NCBI GenBank assembly: GCA_027490755.1
Contig: JAIXXL010000005.1
Span: forward strand, 42,823-106,822
Direction of reading: 5' to 3'
Source: Betaproteobacteria bacterium
GTDB lineage: Bacteria; Pseudomonadota; Gammaproteobacteria; Burkholderiales; UBA3065
DNA length: 64,000 nucleotides
The notes beneath the pieces are model-generated. The model had not been told where the DNA came from, searched no databases, and was given only the letters and a program-made list of their open reading frames with translations. Positions 21,201 through 29,732 of this stretch are shown here, piece after piece. The position numbers were made by a program, and so were the translations under genes. How positions within the stretch are numbered: the stretch's first letter is position 1; the number at the start of each line of letters is the position of its first letter.

Positions 21201-21935
21201 TCAAGGTCGGTCGCAGACGAGACGAAGGCGTGGGCAGGTACTTATGTTCCGCGACGCGAGCGCCCATTGAAAATCCGCCATTTCCATCTGGGTCACGATA
21301 CTGCCGCCAGTAAACCGACCCGTGGCCTGCCGACGGACTCTTCGACAGTGCTCGGAAAGTTGCGAGCGCGCCCGTCCTTTCTCATCGTGGCGGGTCTGGC
21401 CCCACGCAAGGGGCACGCCCAGGCGCTCGATGCTTTTGAAAAACTTTGGGACAGCGGCCTCACGGTCAACCTTGTGCTGGTCGGCAGGGTCTACTTTATG
21501 GCTGAAAAGCTGATCGACCGGATTCAAAAGCACCCGTCGAATGGCGTTCGTCTTTTCTGGCTGGAAGATATCAGTGACGAGTACCTTTCGCAGGTATATG
21601 CAGCTTGCACGGCGCTGTTGGCCGTTTCCGAAGCCGAGGGATTTGGCTTACCCTTGGTCGAGGCAGCAGAACACGGCCTGCCCATCGTTGCCCGCGACAT
21701 CCCTGTCTTTCGTGAGATCGCTGGGCGCCATGCCGCATACTTCAAGGGGACCTCCGGCCCGAGTCTCGCGCGCGCTGTCGCGGCATGGCTCGAGTTGTAT
21801 CGCGCGGACAAGCACCCCCAGTCTGCACATATGCCCCGCCTGAGCTGGCGCGAAAGTGCTGGGCAGTTGGCAACTGCTGTCCTCAAAGCGACTGAGGCCG
21901 ACAGCAGCGACCGCTCAGGCCCCCCGATCACTTAG
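18222..21935 (+). CDS. Trimodular GT4-type glycosyltransferase
   Basis: A 1,237-residue cytoplasmic protein with three GT-B (GT4) modules: residues 1-400 (MRILIDLQGAQTASRLRGVG), about 408-800 (LAYVSPLPPEHSGIAEYG) and about 844-1237 (LLVDISGLDPERISGISR). Modules 1 and 3 keep the retaining EX7E-type region (SWHEGFGLPPVEAMRCG; SEAEGFGLPLVEAAEHG). Module 2 instead has SRGETSAAVLDCLNHG, so its donor site differs. Proteins of this type polymerise or assemble repeat units with several linkages in one chain. The ATG directly follows the stop of the sulfotransferase-FkbM gene. Modules 2 and 3 are clear paralogues of the 844-residue protein at 23867. Confidence 0.9.
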   Translation: MRILIDLQGAQTASRLRGVGRYILNLARTMVQKGRHEYLIGLNGQLGDSIDALRAEFDGLLPPENIRVWDTAGAGAGNRPGDSRGQRIGELLREGFIAKNRPDWVLVGSLFENSGVCSVSEHCPMRTAVVLYDLIPMIYPDSYLPEPRDRLWYQKKLGNLRRADLLLSISASSTREAERLLGFEAEKVQTIGAGSGAIFQPGVLTAEESRGLGEAFGIRRPFVMYTGGDDPRKNVDRLLEAYASLTPALRAGHQLVLVYAISEGSRVRLMQLAKALGLDPEEISITGYVNDDELVALYRACKLFVFPSWHEGFGLPPVEAMRCGRAVIASDATSLPEVVGRRDALFDPFDVTAIAASIARGLTDDAWREDLERHGPTQAARFTWEATADRVLKALESQPTAAPRAELPHCRPRLAYVSPLPPEHSGIAEYGALILPELARWYEIEVIVAHRDVDDPWIIANCPVRSVDEFRTRAKTYDRIVYQFGNSTFHAHMFDLLAEHRGVVVLHDFFLSGALAARHERLGRARYAAALMPSHGYEAICRQAQSRNDWDALMRYPANLPVLQRALGIIVHSQHALDLANSWYGSEYTRDWSVVPLPKLPPAVFNRDVVRRELGVTQDELLVCSFGMPDPTKLSHRLLRVWLDSPLLSNSRARLVFVGEHPTGSYARSLQRFLEEHGRAHRVQFTGWVDQKTFRHYLEAADIAVQLRTLSRGETSAAVLDCLNHGLPTIVNAHGSLAELDTDTVWMLPDDFSDDELVDAVTALAKDPDRRAALRARSQRKMRSGHLPGRCAKRCAEAIERAYGDWEQGEGAVLKKLAAMHLTEQELRRISVAWARNNPPGPRQKQLLVDISGLDPERISGISRVVRAILLEWLRRPPEGYRVEPVHTCKGWQGYRYARRATLGLLGSPSDWARDEAVEAWPGDVFVGLHLNQPGTVDQYKHLAAWKNRGVAIWFVVYDLLPILRPECFEQEVSRWHIEWLKRICRFDGLACISRSVADETKAWAGTYVPRRERPLKIRHFHLGHDTAASKPTRGLPTDSSTVLGKLRARPSFLIVAGLAPRKGHAQALDAFEKLWDSGLTVNLVLVGRVYFMAEKLIDRIQKHPSNGVRLFWLEDISDEYLSQVYAACTALLAVSEAEGFGLPLVEAAEHGLPIVARDIPVFREIAGRHAAYFKGTSGPSLARAVAAWLELYRADKHPQSAHMPRLSWRESAGQLATAVLKATEADSSDRSGPPIT

Positions 21936-21948
21936 GCTGCGCGGTACC

Positions 21949-22632
21949 GTGCTGTTCAGCGAATCTGCCTCTCTTGGCTTTGCCCACTTCCCAAAAACGG
22001 GCGGTCATTCGCTAGGCGCGTGGTTCAAGAAAACTTTTCCAGATTCATACTTTTTAGAACGCCCCCAAAACGGCCACATGGTTAGCCATATGGACTGTAA
22101 TTCTTCACTTTGCCGACTACGAGAATCATTCAATATCACGATGCCCGCTATTCAGGCCTCAAAAAAGCTTGAAACGGTGAGAATACTTGGTGTAGTAAGG
22201 GAGCCTCTGGATGTGCTGATCTCTCTCTATGAGTATTGGCGTTCGTACCCTTTCAAATCGGCTCCAAAGGAGCATCTTATTGAAAGAGCGCGAGAGGATT
22301 CATTTGGCGATTTCCTTAGATGGGCATTGGTGGCGAGAGAACTACCGAATTACGAGGAGTTCTTTGATGTAGGCGGCCCAGCGTGGGACCGAACGTATCT
22401 TATCGATTTTGAAGCGCTCGAACTTGGTCTGCGAGAGGCCTGCCGCCTCATCGGCTTTTACCCTCCAGCCGAACCGTTCAGCACCCTGAATCCGGGACCA
22501 AAAAAACATCGTGCCTTCCACTCCTATGCGAGGGAAGCTCAACCGCTACTGGGGGCTTTGAGGAGCCGTTTCTGCTGGTATTACGAGGAGGGTCGATCGC
22601 GCTTGCTGAGGGGTGGCAGCGAAACGGCTTGA
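21949..22632 (+). CDS. Sulfotransferase family protein
   Basis: About 227 residues. It has the PAPS 5'-phosphosulfate loop AHFPKTGGHSLGAWF starting near residue 12 and the 3'-phosphate motif LGVVREPLDVLISLYEYW. It should transfer sulfate from PAPS to a sugar hydroxyl of the glycan. The GTG at 21949 is chosen because it gives no overlap with the previous gene; GTG 21856 would overlap by 80 bases. The coding sequence is AT-richer than the flanking glycosyltransferases. It is convergent with the methyltransferase that ends at 22657. Confidence 0.8.
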   Translation: MLFSESASLGFAHFPKTGGHSLGAWFKKTFPDSYFLERPQNGHMVSHMDCNSSLCRLRESFNITMPAIQASKKLETVRILGVVREPLDVLISLYEYWRSYPFKSAPKEHLIERAREDSFGDFLRWALVARELPNYEEFFDVGGPAWDRTYLIDFEALELGLREACRLIGFYPPAEPFSTLNPGPKKHRAFHSYAREAQPLLGALRSRFCWYYEEGRSRLLRGGSETA

Positions 22633-22656
22633 AGCCAAGGTGAACCGCAGCAAGCA

Positions 22657-23709
22657 TCAAGCCTTTATGACGACGATCCCTATGCACGTCGAAGGAAAAC
22701 CATCAATGCACAGTTTCAGATGTGCCGCTGGGTTGATGCTTTCCCAAATCTCGCGAGTAAGCAAGCCCTCGCCGATGCCATACGGGGGAACGTCGATGAA
22801 GCGATCCAACGGCATGTCGCCCACGTCGTAATCGATGCCGAGGACGGTGTGACCTTGGGCACGCAAGGCGTTTGCAAGACCCTCGAAGTCGGTCTTCCTA
22901 AAAAGGACGGTGGACCAGTTGTCGATGGTTTCCGCACCTTCTCGATACTTGAACTCCGTGGTGTGGACTGCAAGGCCGCCACTGCGAATCGTAGCCAGAG
23001 AATTTTGTATGAATTCGAGGCCTTTTCGAATCGAGCCAAGGTGCTCCAGTGCGCAGATGGACCAACAGAAATCGAAGCCTTGCAGGGCGCGCGGGATCGC
23101 GTTCATATCGGCGAACCCAAATTTCACCATCCGATCGAAAACGTCTCGCGAGACCAGTCGCTCGAAGAACGCCTTCTCCCGCGAGGAGGTGTGCTGCCCG
23201 GTTTCGACCCACCCGGCCCCGGCGGCTTTGTCTGGATGAAGATCGGTAACGGTCACTGACATGCCACAGCTAGCGAAATAAGAAGCGAGCGGCTCCTCGC
23301 CGCAGCCGAAGCCGAGACCTCGTGTGCCGGCTCTCAACATGCCGTGCTCCCAAAGCACTTGCAAAACGAATGCGAATTCCCATAGCTTGCGGTGGAAGAG
23401 GGGCGCTATCTTGAGTTGGGCGCACCAATACACGAACCATGGGCTCTGCACATCGGATTGGGTGGTGGGCTTGCTCACCAGCCCGTGCGGCTGTGGCTCG
23501 GACGAAAAATCGATCGATCGCAGCGCCGGCAAAAGACTCTGCCCGAGGATGTAACCAAAATTCTTGGAATTCATCCGCAGAACATCGATGTCCTTGGCAA
23601 TGTCCCAAAGTTTGTTGATGTTGGGTTGAGACCGGGGATTTGTAAGTCTCAAAAGGCTATCGATAACCTGTTTCTGAAGCCCAACAATGATGTCCCGCGA
23701 AGTGGCCAT
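22657..23709 (-). CDS. SAM-dependent methyltransferase (class I), glycan locus
   Basis: A 350-residue protein. A helical N-terminus is followed by a methyltransferase-like core: GLGFGCGEEPLASYFASCG matches Rossmann motif I and VTVTDLHPDKA the acidic motif II; FDFCWSICALEHLGSI is the post-motif seen in Methyltransf_11/31-type enzymes. GGAGAA six bases before ATG 23709 decides the start. It runs against the surrounding glycosyltransferase genes and separates the two paralogous multi-domain glycosyltransferases. Substrate unknown; a sugar or lipid-linked glycan is likely from context. Confidence 0.75.
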   Translation of the reverse strand: MATSRDIIVGLQKQVIDSLLRLTNPRSQPNINKLWDIAKDIDVLRMNSKNFGYILGQSLLPALRSIDFSSEPQPHGLVSKPTTQSDVQSPWFVYWCAQLKIAPLFHRKLWEFAFVLQVLWEHGMLRAGTRGLGFGCGEEPLASYFASCGMSVTVTDLHPDKAAGAGWVETGQHTSSREKAFFERLVSRDVFDRMVKFGFADMNAIPRALQGFDFCWSICALEHLGSIRKGLEFIQNSLATIRSGGLAVHTTEFKYREGAETIDNWSTVLFRKTDFEGLANALRAQGHTVLGIDYDVGDMPLDRFIDVPPYGIGEGLLTREIWESINPAAHLKLCIDGFPSTCIGIVVIKA

Positions 23710-23866
23710 GGATTCTCCGGTAGTCTGCCTCTCGGCCTGAGCGACCGATAGAACGCCACCCGAATCTACAGCAACGTACAAGGCCGGCCGCGCAAAAATT
23801 CCTCTACGCAGCGGGATGTTCAGGCAAAAACCACCCGCACGGGACAAGACAAAGAAGATCGAAATC

Positions 23867-26401
23867 ATGCGAGAACCCCCAAGTGCTCATGACAGCGCTT
23901 CAAGGCGCCGCCGACTCGCTTTCGTGTCGCCCCTGCCGCCAGACCGGACCGGAGTGGCAGCACACAGCGCAGCAGTCCTCCCGTACCTCGCCAGACATTA
24001 CGAAGTGGACGTGGTGGTCGACGGGATCACGTCGGCTGATGATCGAGTCTTTGCCAACTGTTCGGTGCGGACAGTCGATGAGTTTCTGCTCGAAGCGGCC
24101 CGATATGACCGGATCGTCTATCAGTTCGGCAACTCCCCTTGTCACCAGCACATGTTTGGACTGGTCAAGGCCTTGCCGGGCCTGGTGGTCCTTCATGACT
24201 TCTTCCTCTCTCGTGCTCGCTTTGCCACGCACAAACAAGATCATGCCGCCCTGGCTCAGGCCCTTTACGACTGCCACGGGTACCCGTCTCTGCAAACTCT
24301 GCAGAAGCCTTCGGGCGATGCCCTAGCGGTTTGGAACTACCCTCTGAACCTTGACGTCCTGCAGCACGCTTTGGGCGTTGTCGTGCATAGCCGGCATGCA
24401 ATTGGGCTGACGGAGGAATGGCATGGCAGCGACGCGCTTGCCCGGATGACCCTTGCCCCGCTTGCGCACAGGCCTGTCCCGGCCGCAGATCGCGCAACGG
24501 CTCGGAGGGCTCTAGGTTTCGAAACACGTGACCTGGTCGTATGTGCATTTGGTTTTTTGGGCCCCAACAAGCTGAATCACCGGTTGGTGGAAGCCTGGCT
24601 GGGATCGCCACTCCGGAACCACCCGAGGGCTTACCTCCTTTTTGTCGGAGGGGGGCTCGGAGACCACTACGAAAAGGCCCTCAAACGGTTGGTCGATCGA
24701 AGTTCGGCAGGCGACCGCATACGTTTCACCGGCTGGATCGATGATGACCTGTTCGGCCGCCACCTTGCAGCGGCGGACATCGCGGTACAGCTGCGAGCCT
24801 TGTCTCGCGGAGAGACGTGCTTGACTGCACTGGACGCGATGGCAAGTGGTGTTGCCACTGTGGTCAACGCGCATGGCAGCCTCGCGGAGCTCGACGCGCA
24901 AAGCGTGCGCGTATTGCGCGATGGCTTTTCGCGCAGGGAACTCGCGGACGCGTTGCTGGCGCTCGCAACCAACCCGGCCCACCGGCAGCACCTCGGCGCC
25001 AGTGCCCGAGAACTTGTGCTCGGGCAACATGGTATGCAGGCGTACGCGGACCGCCTGCACCACTGTATCGAAGCCGCATACGGGGCTTCGGCGCCAGCGC
25101 CGGAGCACGCCAGTACGACATCGGCATCTGTTTACCGCCGATGGTTTGATGAAGCCCCGCCAACGCTTGGGATGACCCTCACGCGGCCGCCGAAGCCACG
25201 GGTCCGGCGTTGGTTGGTAGACGTCTCGGAGCTGGTGCGAGAGGACGCAAGAACTGGCATCCATCGGGTTACACGAGCCATCCTGCTCGAGTGGCTAAGG
25301 TCGCCACCACCCGGTTATCGGGTAGAACCCATCTATGCAACCGCGGTTGCAAATGGTTATCGCCATGCCCGTCGCCTCGCGTGCGAGTTCCTGGAACTCC
25401 CGGCAGATTGGGCGCACGACGATCCAGTCGAAGTCTCAGCTGGGGACGTGTTTGTGGGCCTGGATTGGAGTTTGGATCCTGTCCACCAGAACAGGGGCAC
25501 GCTTCACGCATGGCACGCCCGCGGCACCAAAGTCTGGTTCGTAGTCTACGACCTGCTGCCCATCACCCTGCCGCATTGCTTTCCTCCAGACATGCCCAAC
25601 CGCCAGCAACGCTGGATGGAAGCGGTATCCGCATTCGATGGGGTGGCCTGCATCTCGGAGGCGGTCGCGGACGATGTGCGCCACTGGCTTGTCTCGAACC
25701 AGCTGGAGTCGGCAACGCCGCTCGCGGTCACGAGCTTTCCGCTCGGCGCCGACCTTGCAGAAAGTCAGGCCACACTAGGCTTGCCGGACGATGCGGCCAA
25801 AGTGCTTGCCGCCATCGGGGCGCGGCCATCGTTCCTGATGGTGGGCACGGTAGAACCCCGCAAAGGGCACGCCCAGGCGCTCAGCGCCTTTGAGTTGCTC
25901 TGGGCACGCGGCGTCGACGTAAATCTGGTGGTCGTCGGCCGGAGGGGCTGGATGGTCGATGAGGTCTTAAGCCGCCTCGATACGCATGGGGAGCTCGGAA
26001 GACGCCTGATATGGCTCACTGGAATCAGCGATGAATACCTTGAGAAGATTTATGCAGCGGGTACATGCCTTCTTGCCGCATCGATCAACGAGGGTTTCGG
26101 ATTGCCGCTGATCGAGGCCGCCAAACACCGCTTGCCGATAATCGCGAGGGACATCCCGGTATTCAGGGAGGTCGCGGGGCCTCACGCCGCTTACTTCACG
26201 GGAAACAGCGCACTTCAACTCGCCGACAGCCTCTCGCGATGGCTGGCGATGTACCGGCTAGGCACACACCCGAGTTCGGGGAGCACAGTCTGGTCGACTT
26301 GGAAAACCGCGGCGCGCAGGTTGGCCGAGGTAATCAGCGAAAATGTCCTCGAGGAACAAACTGCAAGCAGATCGGAACTGGCTAAAACTTCCGGTGCGTA
26401 A
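23867..26401 (+). CDS. Bimodular GT4-type glycosyltransferase
   Basis: An 844-residue protein with two GT-B modules. Module A (about 15-420; LAFVSPLPPDRTGVAAHS) and module B (about 445-844; WLVDVSELVREDARTGIHR) align over their full length with modules 2 and 3 of the 1,237-residue protein at 18222: shared blocks include YDRIVYQFGNS, VVLHDFFLS, FTGW, ADIAVQLR and LSRGET in A, and TRAILLEWL, GYRVEP, VWFVVYDLLPI and ARDIPVF in B. Module B keeps SINEGFGLPLIEAAKH, the donor-binding region. ATG 23867 is preferred; 51 more upstream bases are open. It ends within a convergent small gene, a 20-base overlap. Confidence 0.88.
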   Translation: MREPPSAHDSASRRRRLAFVSPLPPDRTGVAAHSAAVLPYLARHYEVDVVVDGITSADDRVFANCSVRTVDEFLLEAARYDRIVYQFGNSPCHQHMFGLVKALPGLVVLHDFFLSRARFATHKQDHAALAQALYDCHGYPSLQTLQKPSGDALAVWNYPLNLDVLQHALGVVVHSRHAIGLTEEWHGSDALARMTLAPLAHRPVPAADRATARRALGFETRDLVVCAFGFLGPNKLNHRLVEAWLGSPLRNHPRAYLLFVGGGLGDHYEKALKRLVDRSSAGDRIRFTGWIDDDLFGRHLAAADIAVQLRALSRGETCLTALDAMASGVATVVNAHGSLAELDAQSVRVLRDGFSRRELADALLALATNPAHRQHLGASARELVLGQHGMQAYADRLHHCIEAAYGASAPAPEHASTTSASVYRRWFDEAPPTLGMTLTRPPKPRVRRWLVDVSELVREDARTGIHRVTRAILLEWLRSPPPGYRVEPIYATAVANGYRHARRLACEFLELPADWAHDDPVEVSAGDVFVGLDWSLDPVHQNRGTLHAWHARGTKVWFVVYDLLPITLPHCFPPDMPNRQQRWMEAVSAFDGVACISEAVADDVRHWLVSNQLESATPLAVTSFPLGADLAESQATLGLPDDAAKVLAAIGARPSFLMVGTVEPRKGHAQALSAFELLWARGVDVNLVVVGRRGWMVDEVLSRLDTHGELGRRLIWLTGISDEYLEKIYAAGTCLLAASINEGFGLPLIEAAKHRLPIIARDIPVFREVAGPHAAYFTGNSALQLADSLSRWLAMYRLGTHPSSGSTVWSTWKTAARRLAEVISENVLEEQTASRSELAKTSGA

Positions 26402-26738
26402 GCTCGCACTTGGCCGTCGCCACCTGCGAGAACTTGTTCGGGTCATTGGGATTGAGCTTGAGCACGCGCATCTGCCCCGTGGTGCGGTTGATGTCGTAGA
26501 GCAGGGTGTCGTCGCCAACCTTGGTACGGAACAGGATGCCGCGGTCGCTGACCTGCGCCGGCTGCCAGGCGCCTCCGGTGTTTATGCGACCTGCGCTGTC
26601 GGTCTTGCCCTGATCAAAGTCGATCAGCCAGGTCTCGTTGCTGTCGCTCACGCACGTGATTGAAATCGGCGCAGCGAACGCTGACGACGCGAAGAGGCCA
26701 AAAGAGCCCAAGACGAGAACCGCGCTCACCCGATCCAT
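26382..26738 (-). CDS. Small secreted protein of unknown function
   Basis: A 118-residue protein with a typical Sec signal peptide: MDRVSAVLVLGSFGLFASS followed by AFA-AP, cleavage near residue 22. The mature ~95 residues are beta-rich and contain two cysteines (ITCVSD and TAKCELT), which could form a disulfide. I recognise no family. It reads against the glycan genes, overlapping the end of the bimodular glycosyltransferase by 20 bases, and is divergent from the gene at 26839 with a 100-base gap. Confidence 0.65.
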   Translation of the reverse strand: MDRVSAVLVLGSFGLFASSAFAAPISITCVSDSNETWLIDFDQGKTDSAGRINTGGAWQPAQVSDRGILFRTKVGDDTLLYDINRTTGQMRVLKLNPNDPNKFSQVATAKCELTHRKF

Positions 26739-26838
26739 CTGCTGTTTCCTGTGCGGATAGCCACGCCGCCAAAGATACCGGACTCCTCACTGCCGCGGGC
26801 CGGGATAGACTCTCAGCCTTATCTTCCGGACCCCTGCC

Positions 26839-27714
26839 TTGCCGCCCACCCGCATCCTTCTCGTGATCGCCCACTTCTACCGGCCGCAAGAGAAGTCGAT
26901 CTACTCTTCGACCAATCCCGCTGCACGGGAGCAGCGACGCGCCTCGCTCGAACAAGTTCTACTGGCCTGGCGCGCACACTACGGCGAAACGGCGACCATC
27001 AACATCGAGCACAAGAAATGCGAGATCCACTCGGTGGGGCGCTTTGCGCTCGATATCCGCATCCTTGTCCATGGCAATCATCACCTGCTCGACGAGAAAC
27101 TGCTCGGTGCATATTCGGCCAAGGCTGTCCGGGTGGAGGTCGAAGATCCCAAGATGCTGCCGTTTGCCGCGCACCGACACATGGCGGACAACGCTGGGGC
27201 TTACGACTGGTACGTGTATTCGGAGGATGACCTGGTACTGCACGACGGCGAATTCTTTGCCCGGCAGCAGTGGTTCCGGGACACGTTCGGGCCGATGCGT
27301 CTGCTACAGCCCAACCGGTACGAGACCAACCCGCGTGGAACGCGATACAAGACCTTCATCGATGGCGACCTGAGGCCACATCTCACTAAGCCGTGGTTCG
27401 AGAAGGTGGATGGCGAGATGGCGCTCGCGGCACAGTGGCTGACAGGGCCGCTTGAGTTCCGCCGGGCGCGCAACCCCCATTCGGGGTTCTTTGCCATCAA
27501 CCAAGCGGAGCTGGCGCACTGGATGGCGCAGCCGCACTTCCTGGACCTTGACTGCTCGCTGGTGGGGCCCCTGGAAAGCGCAGCCACCTTGGCGATGCTC
27601 AAGACCTTCCCCATCTACAAGGCGCACGGGGACTCACAGGATTTCTGCCAGATCGAGCATATCGACCGAAAGTTCTCGGGGTTGCGGCTGCCTGAGCTCT
27701 CGAAAGGCGAATGA
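26839..27714 (+). CDS. Putative GT-A-like glycosyltransferase
   Basis: A 291-residue protein with a TTG start at 26839 (RILLVIAHFYRP follows). The segment WYVYSEDDLVLHDGEFF near residues 122-138 looks like the DxD-type metal/nucleotide-sugar site after the last strand of a GT-A Rossmann domain, and HSGFFAINQAEL resembles the acceptor loop. I cannot name the family. It lies in the glycan locus, and its TGA overlaps the ATG of a short galE-like remnant (ATGA), showing that a coupled epimerase gene once followed. Confidence 0.55.
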   Translation: MPPTRILLVIAHFYRPQEKSIYSSTNPAAREQRRASLEQVLLAWRAHYGETATINIEHKKCEIHSVGRFALDIRILVHGNHHLLDEKLLGAYSAKAVRVEVEDPKMLPFAAHRHMADNAGAYDWYVYSEDDLVLHDGEFFARQQWFRDTFGPMRLLQPNRYETNPRGTRYKTFIDGDLRPHLTKPWFEKVDGEMALAAQWLTGPLEFRRARNPHSGFFAINQAELAHWMAQPHFLDLDCSLVGPLESAATLAMLKTFPIYKAHGDSQDFCQIEHIDRKFSGLRLPELSKGE

Positions 27715-27842
27715 GATTGGGCGCGACTACCGTCCTGGTGACAGGCGGAGTCGGATACATGAGCAGGTCAATATCATGCCTCAAAATTGCATATCTATCG
27801 CTTACTGTTTCGATGAGGGCTACGCATCCTTTGCCAAAATAG
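27711..27842 (+). pseudogene. galE-like N-terminal remnant
   Basis: ATG 27711 overlaps the preceding stop by four bases. The first residues, TTVLVTGGVGYMSRS, match the start of UDP-glucose 4-epimerases ([15 protein letters not shown] type), including the GxxGxxG dinucleotide loop with its last Gly lost. Similarity ends at about 27772, where the sequence becomes the leader of the GT8 gene; the frame stops at 27842. It looks like the stub left when the rest of an epimerase gene was replaced. Confidence 0.6.
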
Positions 27843-28696
27843 CAATGTTTACATTGGTTGCGGCATCTGCGACACCCTTAAAAATTTTCCTCATCACAAA
27901 CGTGAATTCCGAGCAGGCGCGAGAGGAGTTTAGAAATATCTGTCGCGACCGCCCGGTCGAACTGTACTTTGCCAATATACCGACGGAGGTTGCGCAGCGT
28001 TTACCTTCTAGGGGGCGGTTCTCCGGCATGGCCTTTGCCAAATTAGCGATCCCGGCCCTTATTCGAGAGCCCAAGGTGATTTATCTTGACGTCGACACGG
28101 TGGTTCGAACGGATCTTAGGCCTTTATTCGAGATGCCTTTGGGAAATCGGGTCGTTGCTGGTGTTGTGGACCCTGTAGGTGCTCGCACATCTCGCATGCC
28201 GCTGCAATCGCTGGACACCTACATTAATACGGGTGTGCTGCTAATGGATCTGGACGCATTGCGGTCGTTTGATTTCCTTGGACAGTGCTGCGATATCGAA
28301 AAACGTTGGGAGGCAATCTGGCCAGATCAATGTGTTTTGAACAAATGCCTTGAAGGTCAGGTTCTCCTTGTCGACCAGCGATGGAATCGACAGGTTTTTT
28401 CGGACAAGGTAACGGCGAAAGACTGGGACACGATCGCTAGTCCTCAGAACTCGTCCATCCTGCATTTTCTAGGAGATGCGAAGCCTTGGTCGGCGTGGTG
28501 CAGCCCTCTGATCTCCGAGTTCTGGTGGTCGATCGCCCCCACTGAGGTGATAGGGGATCTCAAGCCAACGCCGCTTACAAATCTGAATCAATTGATTCGA
28601 TACGCCGACGCGTTGCACCGCGCAGAACGGTACGAGCATGCGTCGAGGCTGAAAAGCGAAGCGATAAGCCACCTCACTACATCCAAAAAGCCTTAG
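27776..28696 (+). CDS. Glycosyltransferase family 8 protein
   Basis: A 306-residue GT-A enzyme. The start CISIAYCFDEGYA is the GT8 N-terminus, the DxD motif is VIYLDVDTVV near residue 104, and YINTGVLLMDLD near 149 is the family's second signature; ILHFLGDAKPW supplies the C-terminal HxxG..K block. GT8 members are retaining transferases of galactose or glucose onto LPS and similar acceptors. ATG 27776 is chosen because upstream sequence belongs to the previous gene in another frame. The gene is AT-richer than its neighbours and begins exactly where the galE remnant ends. Confidence 0.88.
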   Translation: MPQNCISIAYCFDEGYASFAKIAMFTLVAASATPLKIFLITNVNSEQAREEFRNICRDRPVELYFANIPTEVAQRLPSRGRFSGMAFAKLAIPALIREPKVIYLDVDTVVRTDLRPLFEMPLGNRVVAGVVDPVGARTSRMPLQSLDTYINTGVLLMDLDALRSFDFLGQCCDIEKRWEAIWPDQCVLNKCLEGQVLLVDQRWNRQVFSDKVTAKDWDTIASPQNSSILHFLGDAKPWSAWCSPLISEFWWSIAPTEVIGDLKPTPLTNLNQLIRYADALHRAERYEHASRLKSEAISHLTTSKKP

Positions 28697-28741
28697 CAGG
28701 GTAACGGAGGCGCGGGCAATGCGCCGTCACTCTCGAACAGC

Positions 28742-29677
<936 letters not shown>

Positions 29678-29732
29678 GCGGGAGTCGCGGCCGAGCGTCA
29701 TCGCGATCCCGCGCCGCGAAAGAACAACGCGC

